From Glandiceps talaboti (taxonomy: Eukaryota; Hemichordata; Enteropneusta; Spengelidae), in NCBI RefSeq assembly GCF_964340395.1, contig NC_135559.1, forward strand, positions 24,817,072 to 24,881,071: 64,000 bases of DNA. Direction: 5' to 3'. Of this stretch, positions 11,108-23,235 are shown in pieces. Every line of letters begins with the position of its first letter. The stretch's first letter is position 1. A program made the translations under genes and the position numbers. The notes below the pieces were generated by a model, which saw only the letters and a list, made by a program, of their open reading frames with translations, did not search any database and was not told the DNA's origin.

Positions 11108-11306
11108 CCAGATTTAAACTGAATGCCTTCTGTAAGGGCAAAGTTTTGAGATTGTCGTTCCTACAGACAATTGTTGGAATACAACAGAACATATGCAATA
11201 AGTTACTCTCATTGGTTGCTATTTGCCCATTGCTGTTAAGTGTTAGTGATCTCCTGGCCAACCACAACATGTAATGTGAAGCTTTATAGAACGTTGTAGC
11301 ATAGCA
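11108..11306 (-). mobile_element. Helitron family 3' terminus
   Basis: Read on the minus strand, this ends with a short hairpin (CCTT-ACAG-AAGG) and then ATTCAGTTTAAATCTGG followed by host T, the canonical Helitron 3' end (hairpin, CTRR, insertion before T). The 5' limit is not clear; the sequence up to about 11306 has no other assignment. It interrupts the LINE ending at 11107. Confidence 0.6.
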
Positions 11307-11908
11307 CTCACCGTAGAAGTGATATCAACAATCTATTATCATGGAGTGAGAAATGGAGTATGCGTTTCAATGCTGAAAAATGCAATCTCCTCACGATTAG
11401 TAGAAAACGCAACCCCATTACCTATACTTATTCAATGCATGGTGTTTCCCTAGAAAAAGTTGACAGTATCCGTGATCTAGGAGTTGAAGTTTCTTCCAAT
11501 ATGTTATGGGATAAGCATATTAATTTATCAGTTACAAAAGCTAACCGCATGCTTGGACTGATTCAACAATGTACATGTGGCCACACCTGTTCCACTAAAA
11601 TGAAACGCCAATTGTACTTATCCCTTGTCCGTAGTATTCTCGATTATTCATCCCAGTCTTGGGCTGTCACAACAAAGCAATCATTGCTCCATCTTGAAGG
11701 TGTCCAAAAGAGAGCCACCAAATATATTGTTGGATATCCCCGGGAGGTGAATTATAAAGAGCGTATGATTATAAAATTGAATTTGCTCCCGTTGAGCTAC
11801 AGGAGAGAATTAAATAACTGTGTCTTTTTGGCTAAATGTTTTATTGGTATGTACGATTTAAATTTAAGTCAATTTGTTACATTCAAATCCTCTGATGATA
11901 CTTCATGA
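11307..11908 (+). pseudogene. LINE reverse transcriptase C-terminal (thumb and tail) fragment
   Basis: An uninterrupted frame of about 200 codons starts upstream of the first ATG (INNLLSWSEKW) and runs to a TGA at 11906. It encodes MRFNAEKCNLL, a DLGVEVSSNMLWDKHI block, KANRMLGLIQ, LYLSLVRSILDYSSQSW and LEGVQKRATKYI, then RMIIKLNLLPLSYRRE. This is the RT thumb and C-terminal part of a CR1/L2-like element. The polymerase domain is missing, so it is a 5'-truncated copy. Its preserved frame suggests it is younger than other LINE fragments in the window. About 230 bp of T-rich 3' sequence follow. Confidence 0.85.
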
Positions 11909-12141
11909 AGATGCCACTTTTTAAAACTGAATTTTTTCATCATTCTTTTTTTAATAGATCTTTTTTACTCATGTAGTGCAATGCCCTTTCATGGCAAAAC
12001 TTTAGCTAGTGTCAGGTCATACAGGTTTGTTAAGTTCTGCATTTTTAAATTTGTACAGATATATTTTAATGTATCATAATTTTGTCTTTTCTGCTTTTGT
12101 GTACATTTTACATGTCTTTTTATCCTGTCCTCTGTATATCA

Positions 12142-12208
12142 TCGGACACACGGACAGACAGAACCCAATCCATAAGTCCCTGTTCCGGACTTCGTCCGCG
12201 GGGACTAA
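12142..12208 (+). repeat. HL2 3' tip
   Basis: Only the microsatellite and the 3' hairpin of HL2 are present: GGACAGACAGAACCCAAT, then CCATAAGTCCCTG and GGACTTCGTCCGCGGGGACTA followed in sequence by A residues. It shows that 3' ends can occur alone. Confidence 0.75.
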
Positions 12209-12529
12209 AAAAGAAAGAGTTTTAAAGGCCAAAAAAAAAATTGTTTCTGATCAGCACCCATCACTTAAGTACCCCCTTTCCATGTTAATTTTTTCTTCCG
12301 AAAGCCAATTCAGTCTGCTGAAAGGGAAACCACAAAAGTAACTCTCCCTACACTAATTGCCACCAGTGAAGACAACTGCAAAACTAATCATAAACTAGCC
12401 TATGAGATCTGCCCCACATACACACTCGCTGTAAAGTACTAAACAAAAAGAACAGTAACTGCAATGATAAGTAGATTGATTAACATTTGTTGAGAATGTA
12501 AAAAAAAAAAAATCGCATCATCGCACCAC

Positions 12530-13150
12530 TTTCAGACAACATTTCCTGACATAAACTATTTTTTCCTTTTTAGTAGCCTATAAAAATATGCCAATAACTT
12601 ATTAAAACTAAACACTACATCAATATTATTTTCAGGACAAGTGCGCTTTGGTATTGCAAATGTATGTATCAAATCATATTGAATTTGAAGTGTGCATTCT
12701 TGAGATATAGCCTAATTACCAAAAACCATTAATTATGTAAATTGCTCATTAATATTCATGACATGTTTACCGAAACCTAATCAGTTCTTGTCCCTACCCT
12801 ACAGAACACATGCAATAAATTTTGTTTGAATTGAGCCAATTGTTTTTTAGAAAATGGTGATAAAGTTGCACCACTTCAGACAACATTTTCTGACCAGAAA
12901 CTATTTTTTCTTTTTTGTGGCCTACCGAAACTGTGCCAATAATTTATTAAAACTAAAAGGTACATTAGTAATATTTTTAGGACAGGTGCGCTTTGGTATC
13001 GCAAATGTACACGTAAGTACCAAGTTATAATGAATATGAAGTGTGCATTCTTGAGATATAGCAGGGTTCTGCCAAGCTTGAGAATAGTCCTGGTCGCTAA
13101 TTAATAATCATGCTAATTTGCATAATTAATAAATTAATTAATGGTGCACT
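12530..13150 (-). repeat. Helitron-family internal tandem units
   Basis: Two roughly 330-bp direct repeats (about 12530-12860 and 12870-13130) share CAACATTT-CTGAC, AACTATTTTTTC, CTTTGGTAT-GCAAATGTA and the phrase GAGATATAGC. Between them comes CATTAATTATGTAAATTGCTC and a GTTTGAATTGAGCCAATTG stretch. The same words recur at 15121-15300, 16890-17360 and 30350-31600, next to Helitron 3' termini, so they are assigned to that family's body. Confidence 0.55.
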
Positions 13151-13270
13151 CAAAGTACATGGTGTATGAGCAAAGTTGCCAATGAAAAAGTTAAAACCAA
13201 CTTTTCTTTCTCTACAGATTTATAACTCTAATCTCAATCTTTGCACATCGATTTTTTTCAATCACAGTTT

Positions 13271-14415
13271 ATAGCACAACTGAACTGAGGTTCAGTAGTG
13301 CTATAGGGATCGCCCAGCATCTGTCTGTCTGTCTGTCTGTGTGTGTGTGTGTGTGTAAACAACTTAAAGTCAAAAACTGCTGGGCCGATTGCCATGATAT
13401 TTGGTGGGTCCATTACCTTGGGTGTCTAGTTGGGAAATTGTTCAAATCAAAATGATCGCATGACAGGTGTGTGATTTGGGTCAAAAAATGTGATTTTTGG
13501 TCAAAAAACTTAAACTCAGAAACTACTGGGCAGATTGATGTGAAATTTGGTGGGAACATTTTTAAGGGGGTGTAAAGTAAGATTTGTTCATGACATGATG
13601 ATTCCATCAGTAATATGCAAATTAGGGCTAAAAATGTGTCTTTTTGGTCAAAAATCTATAATTCCAAAACTACTGAGCAGATTGGGCTGAAATTTAATGG
13701 GAATGCATCTAGGGATGTATGGACGAAGAAATATTAAGCATACAATGATTCCATGAGTGATATGCAAATTACGTGTAAGAATGTTCATTTTTGGTCAAAA
13801 ACTTATCTCAAAAAGTACTTGGTCAATGAGTCTGAAACTTGATGATATGCTTCTGAAAGTGTTATTCTGCAGATTTTCAAAACATTGTGACAAAATTGGC
13901 CCTAGCAACCATGACCACGCCCTTAGCAACAACCAAATGGCAGTATATTTTGGACAAATAACAACATCATCTGGTAGGCAAGTGAGTAAATATTGAAAAA
14001 AAATTATGCAAATACCCTAGCAACCATGACCACACCCATAGCAACAGCTAAACGGTCATGTATTCACAAAGATAACAACAGGGTTTAATAGACAATTGAA
14101 TAAACATTCCAAAATTTATGTAAATTTGCCTAGCAACAAGACTGCACCCATAGCAACAGTCAAATGATCACATATATTGTGAAGATAACAACGGGGATTA
14201 ATAGACAATTGAATAAACATTTAAAAAATGTATGTAAATATGCCTGGTAACAAGACCACGCCCATAGCAACAGCCAAATAATAGCATATATCGTAAAGAT
14301 AGCAGCATGGTTGGATAGGCAACTGGATAGTCATTCAGCAAATGAACACCTATTGTTAGCATATGGATAAACATTTTAAAAACTGTACAGTTGTGCTGCA
14401 ACGCCATTGGCGGTA
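13271..14415 (-). mobile_element. HL1 element, full-length copy
   Basis: In minus orientation, so plus-strand reading starts with the 3' hairpin (TAGCACAACTGAAC, then GTTCAGTAGTGCTA), (GTCT)n and (GT)n at 13319-13357, the block with repeated TTTTTGGTCAAAAA-type phrases and AATTTGCAT words, and four tandem units around GCCCATAGCAACAG spaced about 113-120 bp. It ends with the 5' terminus (CAGTTGTGCTGCAACGCCA, then TTGGCGGTA and a T run). Both ends are flanked by T-rich sequence. No coding capacity. Confidence 0.85.
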
Positions 14416-15120
14416 TTTTTGATTAGTTTTCTCAGAAAAGCTAAAGTTGTTTCATTCAAACTAAATATCCAAAGACGACTGCAGTTTCAAAACTCTAAAA
14501 AGTTGCGTATATCCACACATACGCATCACGTTTAGATGAAATCTCGTGATACATGAGACCTTGTGATAGTTTGTGACGTCACCACCCGCCATTTTGGGAA
14601 TTACGTGTTTTCATCGTCGTGCTATGTACAATGTCAAACTTCTAACAAAGTGTTTTCAGAGTAAAATTGAACAGAAAACTAATGATCGGACACAACGCCA
14701 ACACTTCATAAAAAGGTATATGAGGCTGTTATACTTTTTTGACGATGCTGAGGAATGTTAGTCGAAAATCTGCAGCATCGTGTTTGCCCTGTAATTCACA
14801 CATACTGTACATGCAGATATCAATGTATAGCGTCAGCTGTTGTCAGTTCACACTTCGTCTTTATAAGTAGTCAAGTATTTGTCATTATTGTAATAAATGG
14901 TCATCTACATTGTTCTTTTCTCAAAGACATTTTAATACTTCATTATCTTTTAAATCAATACGCCCATGTGGGCAGAAAATGAAAGTACATGTACAATTAT
15001 TAAAGTGAGTGTGGGGGTCGATGGTAAACCAACTGTGACACTTTAAAGTGGTGGTCGGCAACCTTTGAGTGGTGGTCACCAAGACTGAGTCCCGGGCACT
15101 AGTGACCGGTGCCGACCGGC
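14416..15120. other. no gene recognised
   Basis: No feature with support. The stretch 15010-15120 is richer in GC and has repeated GGTGGTCG/GGTGGTCACC words with CCGGTGCCGACCGGCGTCGG, perhaps a repeat remnant. Confidence 0.35.
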
Positions 15121-15330
15121 GTCGGCAGATCCCTGATATAGCATAATTACCGAAAACCATTAATTACGTAAATTGCTCATTAATATTCATGGGATGTTTA
15201 CCAGAACCTAATCACTTCTTGCCATTACCCTACGGAACATGTGTACACAATTTTGTTTGAATTGAGCCAGCCGTTTTGGAGAAAACAATGACACAGACAG
15301 ACATACAGACAGACAGACACACACACAGGC
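15121..15330 (-). repeat. Helitron-family internal unit with CAGA/CA microsatellite
   Basis: It repeats the unit seen at 12700-12860 (GATATAGCATAATTACCG, AATTGCTCATTAATATTC, TTTGTTTGAATTGAGCCA) and then runs into (ACAG)n and (CA)n at 15292-15328. Confidence 0.55.
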
Positions 15331-15394
15331 TTTCACCCACTAAATACATCTCTTCCTTACTGAAGAAAAAAAAAATTTTCTAACACAACAATTT

Positions 15395-16407
15395 CGATCA
15401 TCCGTATGAGTTAAGCAAGGCTGTAACGTAAAGGCCCAGTTACATGATGCAACTCATGAAGCAATTTGTCGCATGCGACGAGGCTTGCAACTGCGACGGA
15501 GCATGTACACGATGCAACTAGTTGCATAGTGAGTCACAAGAGCTAACTGTTGCACATGTGTAGATATATAAAAAGTTACAGGTCATCGAGGTCAAGTCTT
15601 CTAGCAGCAGGAATTTGGCAAAAATGCTATGAAATTGCTAATATTTATGAATAAAATGACTGAAAACTTGTTGAGGTATCAATAGTAAAACTCTATTCAA
15701 TTCGAAGTTCATTTAGGGCGATGTTGATCTTTCCAATGTCGCTACTTGCATTCAAGTTGGAAATAATTAAAATGATATTCAGCGGAGATCAAGCATTCAT
15801 AGACATTGTATAGTATACTATTGATAAGTGGTAATCGTGGTGATAAATCAAAATTATATAAAAAATACTTGCTGAAATAGAATATTTATACTAAAAACAT
15901 GGTGGCCATAACATTGAACGTCATTTGACACGTAGGTATATGTCAAAGGTTATTACTTGCGACGCGACGAAGTGGTTACACGGTGCAACTCACGAAGCAA
16001 CTCGAGAAGCAACTTGCGACGAGTCGCAAGGAAACCGACATGTCGGTTTCCTTGCAACACACCTTGCGACGTCGCAAGACCCTGCGACAGGGCGAGTACA
16101 CGATGCAATTTGTCGCATGCGACGAATTGCATGGTGCGTTGCTAGTCGAGTTGCATTGTGTAACCAGGCCTTTAGCCCTACACTATTCCCTATTTTCATT
16201 AATGACTTGCCAAAAATTTTTTTATTCAAGCCTTTTGACGTTTCTAATATAATAAGTCAATCAGCAGCCTACTTCATGCTGATGACATTGTTATTCTTTC
16301 ACAATAAAAGCAAGGTTTACAAAAGTGTCTTGACAAACTATCAAACTACACACAGAAATGGAAACTCACAGTTAACACTATAAAAACACAAATTATGATA
16401 TTCAATA
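15395..16407 (+). pseudogene. LINE RT palm fragment, split by a TIR transposon
   Basis: The left part ends with a GVKQGCNV-like block (the expected Gly codon is TGA) at 15430. The right part begins SPTLFPIFINDLP at 16174. These two blocks are contiguous in LINE RTs, so the 742 bp between them are an insertion. The right part goes on in another frame with HADDIVILSQ (the catalytic ADD box), a stop, and then KQGLQKCLDKLSNY, QKWKLTVNTIKTQIMIFN, breaking at 16407 where a Helitron 3' terminus starts. The C-terminal part at 17450-17791 may belong to the same copy. Confidence 0.8.
15431..16172. mobile_element. TIR DNA transposon or MITE inserted in the LINE
   Basis: Terminal inverted repeats read AAGGCCCAGTTACATGATGC on the left and, inverted, AAGGCCTGGTTACACAATGC on the right, each next to TA (15429-15430 and 16173-16174). 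The subterminal parts are packed with GTCGCATGCGAC-type palindromes and GCAAC/GTTGC words. A perfect 30-bp palindrome occupies 16026-16055, with centre CCGACATGTCGG. The central part (15550-15940) is AT-rich with no ORF, so the copy is non-autonomous. The superfamily is not determined; the TA flank would suit a TA-targeting group. A one-ended relative lies at 38322-38425. Confidence 0.75.
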
Positions 16408-17363
16408 CCAGATTTAAACTGAATGCCCTTCTGTAAGGGTATCATTTTGCTATCATAAATATAATTCAAACTCCCTGTTCAAACCACACATTGCACCCTC
16501 ACTGTGCACTGAATATATAGAGGTCAATGTAAAGGTCATCAGTGTTACTAAAATTTTGCGAAGAAATACACGTAGGCTAGATCGTGATCAACAGTGTTGA
16601 AGACCAACGATTTATTTCCATAGGCTTATAGATTTCATAATATTGTTATAAATCATACTTTATTACACCTGATGAATGCGTTCAATGAAAGTGTATATTT
16701 CCAGAGATACTGCATTAATTACATGATCACATGGCTCACACCAAACAGCAGTAGCTTGATATTGGGAGAAATTGCAAAACAACAAGGTAAAATTAGAGAA
16801 ACTTCGACGTTAATATCATAGTTCCTAAATTCCTAATCGAAAATCTACAAGATTTATATTGAATGCCTCCTGTAAGGGAATCACCAATTATGCAAATTAC
16901 CCATTAAAATGATATTCAAAAAAATACGGTAATGAATGTTTTTTGACAAAGCCTAAGTACTGACAATAATGAATTATGCAAAGTGTTCCCTAAATCTTTA
17001 GGTGAAATCGACGGCTTTTATCATACATATACACTCTGTTACATTTAACGTACATGTACTAAATTGTATGGAAATTGAAGTATGCAGTCTAAAGATATTG
17101 CCTAAATACCAAAAGTCATTAATTAAGCAAATTATTTATTTACAGTGTAAAGTACATCAGTAAACATTATAGGATACATACGATTTGTTATGGTTAAAGT
17201 ATGTACGAATGGTACTGAAATTTAAGTATGCAGTCTTAAGACATAGCCTAATTATACCGAAACTCATTAATAAGGCAAATTGTTCTTTAACACTGTGAGG
17301 TACATCAATAAACTTTACAGGACATATGGGATTTATTAAGGTATGTACTGAATTGTATTGAAA
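16408..17363 (-). mobile_element. Helitron-family copy, 3' terminus and body units
   Basis: Its minus-strand 3' end is at 16408: hairpin CCCTT-ACAG-AAGGG, then the TTTAAATCTGG terminus followed by T. A degenerate second terminus lies near 16848. From 16890 to 17363 three units of about 140 bp share AATTATGCAAATT-type words, ACATCAATAAAC-type words, TATGTACTAAATTGTAT and GCAGTCT-AAGA-ATAGCCTAATTA. The piece 16460-16840 has no assignment. Confidence 0.55.
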
Positions 17364-17395
17364 TAGCACTACTGAACCTCAGTTCAGTTGTGCTA
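17364..17395 (+). repeat. HL1 solo 3' hairpin
   Basis: Only the terminal hairpin of HL1 is present: TAGCACTACTGAAC, then CTCA and GTTCAGTTGTGCTA, followed by AAAA. The stem is 12 of 13 pairs. Confidence 0.7.
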
Positions 17396-17449
17396 AAAAC
17401 TCATTAAATCGGATTTTAAGCTTATCTAATAAAATTAAATAATCCTTGA

Positions 17450-17791
17450 ACTAAGAGTAATATAATCAGTAAATTTCGACTAAGCGACCACAAGCTTGAA
17501 ATTGAAAAAGGCTGTTACAACAAGATACCACCAAAAAGTAGATTATGTAAAATATGCAATTTAACACAAAAGGAAGACGAAAAACACTTTGTTCTACAAT
17601 GTTCCATTTATGATTTACACAGGCAAGACCTATTTAATGAAGCTGATATATATATTGATAATTTTATAAACTTACCAGAAGAACAAAAATTTAAAGAAAC
17701 AATAAACAACACAAATCTAATTATTGCACTTGGCAAATATCAAATTAAGCAATATGCAACTTTAGAGACCACCACCTACAAAATATTATAA
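17450..17791 (+). pseudogene. LINE C-terminal zinc-finger tail
   Basis: An open frame of 113 codons without an ATG ends at TAA 17789-17791. It encodes KFRLSDHKLEIEKGCYNKIP, then RLCKICNL, EKHFVLQCSIYDLHR, and a hydrophobic tail (TNLIIALGKYQI). The FR-S-H-LEIE-G-Y block and the C-x2-C...H-x4-C finger are characteristic of the C-terminus of one invertebrate LINE group. A second example is at 28473-28853. It probably belongs with the RT remnants at 15395-16407. Confidence 0.75.
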
Positions 17792-19783
17792 TTGCAATAC
17801 ATGTACATGATCAAATATACATCTCCATAAATCTAATTACCATACATTATTTTCTCTTTCTTTTCAGTGAATAGCTTTTGTAGTTCATTAGTTTTATTAT
17901 GTTATATAATGCTTCTTTTAGATAGTTTATTAGTTTTCTTATTAAACTATTATGTTTTGTACCATTACCAACTCCCCAGGGTTTGTTATGTGTACTCAAA
18001 TAAACTTAACCTTAATACATGTAATAAGACTTAATCAAAAAGACAAACCTACAACTAATATTTATTTTTTATGCACATCTGGCCTGGTTTGATCAGCTAC
18101 CTACCAGGTGGTAGGAAAGAGTGCCCCCCCCCCCTGTGGTGGGGGGAGGCACTAGAAACCAGCATGTACCCCACCCACCCAGCTAGATCCTAGATAACTA
18201 GCTGCAGTAATTGTAGCTCTGTTATTGTTTACAATGCTTTTTATTCTATTTCATATTTTATGTTGTTATGACTCCCCATTTTTCATTGTATTTTTTTCTC
18301 TTACAGGGTTTGCAAACCAAACCATACAAAGCTACAATTCTGTCAACGAGCATGGCCAATTTAAAATCTCTTGGCAATTACTTCCATGGTTTTCTCATAA
18401 AAATTAGTAAATTCCCAAGCATCAATACCAAAATTCACTATGTAAATATGCAAATCAATTTATTTTTATGTTCAAAACGGCAACAAAAACTCCGCAACAC
18501 AACACAGGAGTCCTACTCGGCAGTCTATTATGATGTCGTGCTAGTCCATGGAGCATGAGCAGTTAGCTGAAACCTCGAGAATATAGTATGATTTCCACTT
18601 GAAAATAACACCTGAGGAAGCATTAATCCGATTGAAAACAATGCGGTAACATATAGTCAGTGACATAGGATATGCTTGACTTTGAAAGAGGTGATGGATA
18701 CTCTCTACCAAAAAAATTGTTTAAAAAAAATATGTTCAGGATCCTGAACACATTTTTGATGAGATCTTACACATGGGGATTTGTAGCAGTTGTAGCTTCT
18801 TAAATTTATTACTGAGAATGGTGTAGTGAAACTGCTACAGTGTCCTTGAAGGTAAAACTTCCCAGATTTAGGAAATAAGGGTGTGTTTTTTGTTTGTTTG
18901 TTTTTATTGGTTTTTTGTTGGTTTTTTTTGTTTGTTTTTGTTTGTTTGTTTTTGTTGTTTTTGTTGTTGGGGGGGGGGGGGGGGTTTGCAGTGATTTTCT
19001 CCCAGAATCACTAAAAAGAGGGTGCTTTTCATTGAAATATTCCGGGAAAAGGGGTACATTTGATTTTGAAATTTCGTTAACATAAGTAACTAACATTAAC
19101 AAGCATGGGTACCCACCCATCCAGGGACTGCCACCACCGGGTTTGAACACTGTCTCGTATTTTCTTAATTGAAAAGGAACATATAATAAAATAGTAATGA
19201 GTAGACGGCAATTACTGGGGCAAAAAACCTGTTGTTCTACGAGAAGGTATTATAGTACTGTGTAATACATTAACGCCCACAAAATAACCTCACGTGATGA
19301 TGAAATATCGGTGACATACAGCTCAGTTTAACATTGATCGCACAACAAGATGAAATTTTGCAACTTTCTGAAAATATGTGATAGCAGTGTAAAATCGCAC
19401 ATTCCTTTAAATACACTAGATTTAATTGCGTTGGCTGAAATGCAATCATCGGAAGCTTTGGCGAGAATACGGCAGACCGTATTGCTTGATATCACAGTTG
19501 TGTGCACTGCCACAAGTTCGTGAACTCCATCAAATACGTTCCTTGAGTGGTCGCTTTACACAGCAAAAAAGTGTCGCTGCCAAATATAGCAAACTTTAAA
19601 TAACATAATAAATCGTGAACTCTTAAAAGTTTCGTCTTTGATACATTGTTTTAAGTTTTAGAGACGTACCTTCTGCCGTAGTGATTTACGGTCGCCATTT
19701 TCAGTGTGGATCCCTCTCATGAGAGTGTCGTAGAGGGCTCCCTACTATTCCTAAGTAGATATATGCTTATAAGGCATGTATAA
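17792..19783. other. no gene; low-complexity tracts
   Basis: No coding feature is supported. Notable tracts are C/G runs at 18124-18150, a T/G-rich tract (TTTGTTTG repeats) at 18882-18968 ending in a G run at 18969-18984, and two related C-rich phrases (CCCACCCACCCAGC near 18173, CCCACCCATCCAGG near 19112). Confidence 0.5.
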
Positions 19784-20659
19784 GGGAGCCTTCAGTATTT
19801 ACGAGGGGGAGGGCCGGAGGAATCGGGGGTGGGGGTGGGGGGTCACATTTTACAAACCTGTTCTTTGGGGAGGGTCATATTTTGCATTACAATGTTTGTG
19901 GAGGGTCACATTTTACAATCCGTAGTTTTGTAAAGAAATTGAAGATTCAATTATTGTCAATTTGTTTTGTTTTGTTTTTAAATGTAAAAGTGAGATGAGC
20001 ACTCGACATTTATTTTTCGAGTACTTTACATGCCAAAATACAAAAATAAAACTACATATATTGTAAGAAAATTGTTTAATGTAATCATTCACACTGTCCG
20101 TGAATGTTGTTGTTAAAAGATGATGATGATGATGTCAGATGATGGTGGTGGTGGTGGTGGTGGTGGTGGTGATGATGATGATGATGATTTAGTTTTTAAT
20201 GTCATAGAGAACACAGACAGTGTTTACATGTACTGACTCAAGTAGTGACAGTGAGTCAGATTAGAGTGACACTGATAATGGCAATACTGAAGGTGAAGGT
20301 GATGATGATGATGATGATGATGATGACAATGATATCAGGGAACTTTTACAAGTGACCAGATCAGACAGAGTATGCACAACATGGAAAGCACGTTTTAGAT
20401 ACTAACTAGATTGTGTATGGTTATAAGAGAAAGGTAGCTAGCCAGTCTTTTACTGTTTGTCACTTTATATGTACAAATATTGCTTTCTAATACAGGGTCA
20501 AAATCATTTCATTTGTATGGTTGCAATTGTGATGTTTTAGAAAATGGGACAAAGGGGAGGGTTACTTTTTACAAATGGAGAATGGAGGAGGGTCATGTTT
20601 TACTTAACAGCCATGTGTGATTTCCTCCGGGCCTCCCCCTGTAAATACTGAAGGCTCCG
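19784..20659. mobile_element. MITE-like element with about 40-bp TIRs
   Basis: The left end GGAGCCTTCAGTATTTAC plus a GGGGGAGG...CGGAGGAA stretch is mirrored at the right end (TTCCTCCGG...CCTCCCCC, then GTAAATACTGAAGGCTCC). TAA lies just outside each end if one extra terminal base is counted (19781-19783 and 20660-20662), which would suit a TAA-targeting, Harbinger-like element. Subterminal parts repeat GAGGGTCA-ATTTTAC words. The interior has (GAT)n and (GGT)n tracts at 20117-20185 and 20300-20328. A short coding-like piece (DIRELLQVTRSDRVCTTWKA) near 20330-20400 cannot be assigned. Confidence 0.7.
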
Positions 20660-20826
20660 TAAGGCCAAATAGAAAAAAAATTGTTTGGTTCCGGTTACCC
20701 AACCCCACCTAGTTTTTCACGCCGATCCTAAACTCTTTTTTATGTTTTCCAGAAAAATAATAATAAAATCGCGAAAACCGTGAAGTCTCGCAAGAAATAG
20801 TGGATGCAGAAGACAATATTCGCTTA

Positions 20827-21020
20827 CCAGATTTAAAATGAATGCCTTCACGGTACGGGAAGTCTAGATCTGAGTCTGAGTTTTTTGTTCATACGCACAA
20901 CTGCTGGAATGCAAAAATCTTGCCTTGCCTATAGTACACGACTTACCCCTCAGCTCAATTGGCCAAAAGATGTGCCTAACTATAAGAAATCTGAAAGGAC
21001 TTTGTGATATGTAGTGGAAC
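20827..21020 (-). mobile_element. Helitron family 3' terminus
   Basis: In minus orientation the end reads CATTTTAAATCTGG followed by T. The hairpin here is weaker (CTTC/GAAG with a longer loop). The body to about 21020 contains GCACAACTGCTGGAATGCAA, which is like the copies at 30090-30290. Confidence 0.5.
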
Positions 21021-21090
21021 AGGTGGTTTTTGAAATGAAATTATTCAAATGAAATTTGAAGTTTTTGAAATGAAATTATTCAAATTTACA

Positions 21091-21239
<149 letters not shown>

Positions 21240-22005
21240 AGATATACATTTACCCATGCATGCAGAACAAATGTTAGGATTGCTTATTGGTATCATTTGA
21301 ACATAATGAACTTTGTTTGGACATTCTTTGAACATTCACTGATTAAAATTCCAGACTTGGAAAAGAAAGTAGGAAGCTGCATAAACCGCAGTTGAATTTC
21401 TACTTTTGTGACAAAGCTGAAAATAAACAGAAAAATCATTTCTCACATCGAGTGAAAAAGATGAAATTTCAAGTATACGAAAAGGAAATGATCGTCACTG
21501 TCGATAAGTTTACCACACAACGGCATAGGTATAACACGTATATGACGTTATGTGGCGTGATGGCGGTGATTGTGATTCTGTAGTCCCAGTAAAAGTTAAT
21601 CAACATCCTTAGGGACAAGATCAATAGTTAAATGTAGGATAAAACAAACTTAATTCTTATACTTTAAGAGGCCTCAGACCCCCCCCCCTCTAACCAAATT
21701 GGCCAAAATTTAAAATTGTTTCAAACCACACAATCAATTTCAAACCAGTATGCAATAGTATGTAGTACTAGGAAAATAACGCCAGTATGAAGCGAGTAAA
21801 AAATAACTCTTTCGTTGACACTTTACGTTTTATTACTGCCATGTATTTATTATAGCAAAAATTCTTCCATTTCTCAGTTTGACATTTTTAAAAGAAACAT
21901 TTGCATTTCGGGGTACAAAACATCCAGTAAAAGTAAAATCGGTTTTGTAAGATCAGAACTAAACTGGCTCAAACCCCCCCCCCCCCATCCCAAAGTAAAA
22001 GTAAC

Positions 22006-22006
22006 T

Positions 22007-22059
<53 letters not shown>
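22006..22059. repeat. (TA)n(TG)n microsatellite
   Basis: About 9 TA units run directly into about 17 TG units, preceded by a C run at 21967-21977. Confidence 0.95.
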
Positions 22060-22061
<2 letters not shown>

Positions 22062-23235
22062 CGAGATGAAAACTAGATTCATTAATAGCTCGCGCAGCGG
22101 CAATGAAGCGGCTCAATGACTAGTACGCATGCGCGTCATTTAACCATGCGATTACTATTTTACTATGCGAAAAAAATTGATAGGTAAGGCTTATGCTAGC
22201 TAGCTCGGGACTAAAAGTGGCCCTGAAGAAAGTCCCCGGATCAGCTGTCCCCGGGTCATTTTCTGCCACGACGAGAAAATACGTGAACAACACACACGCA
22301 TTCGTAAATCTATTCGAAAAAGTCGAGGCTATTTTTGACACATTCGCGTTTTGCTCGTAATTCGGAGCCACCACAGCACAGTTCACGAATCTGAGAAGTG
22401 AGAAGTTGGTGAGTATTACCTTAACATCCTTGACACGACGTAGGTAAAGTAAATGACTTGAAAGACGTTGTCTTTACCAATAGGAACGTGTAGTGTTATA
22501 ACTTATATAGGACAAGGTCATTTAATTATGGTTATTTCTCGTAATTGTATAAATCAGACATATTGTGATTCAGTATCTTTTAACAATGATGCAGAGACAT
22601 TCAATTTTTATCTTAAAGGTGATTCAAAATGCTCACATTCACTATCGCTAATTTGCTAGACTACATGTTTGTGAAATGCATTCTATCTGGTTTTAAAACT
22701 TTTCAAAAGCGTCTGCAAACACCTTAAAATGACCTTTTTTCGGTCACTTCAATTCGGATTTACTTCGAGAGTTTTCGGGTATTTCCGGTCCCACCTAGAC
22801 CACGGGATTTTATGACGTCATAAGGAGACATGGTTAGCACGTAGCCTATGACGAGCGTAGTCAACAGGTGAATAAAACTCAACAGCATTGTGAAAAAATA
22901 CATTGCTGGTGGTTGTAATAGACATCAGTAAACAAAAACTACACTCTACATGTCTTATTAACCAACATTTACCGATATTTACTCACACTTTCTGACTAAT
23001 TGGCAGTGTCTGTGGGTATAAATGCTAAAATATGATCTCCCCATATTATTGCAAAATAAATCAAAACGGCTAGACTAGATATATATAAACACTTGTAATG
23101 TCGTGTGTTTCACATTCATTGACTTTTACTAATCTGATTTTTTATTATTTGCCGACAAGAAGCATTACGATACCGTCGTGACGTTTGACGGCATCCCCGG
23201 GCCAAGGACGGCATATTTTAGCCCAATCGTACTTG

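Noticed and set aside
18300-18558. Acceptor-like TTTTTCTCTTACAG followed by an open frame
   Set aside because: The encoded peptide shows no motif and no donor or partner exon was found.
22080-22400. Possible first exon and promoter (CpG-richer stretch followed by GTGAGTATT donor-like sequence)
   Set aside because: No conserved coding sequence or matching downstream exon was found; the donor match alone is weak.
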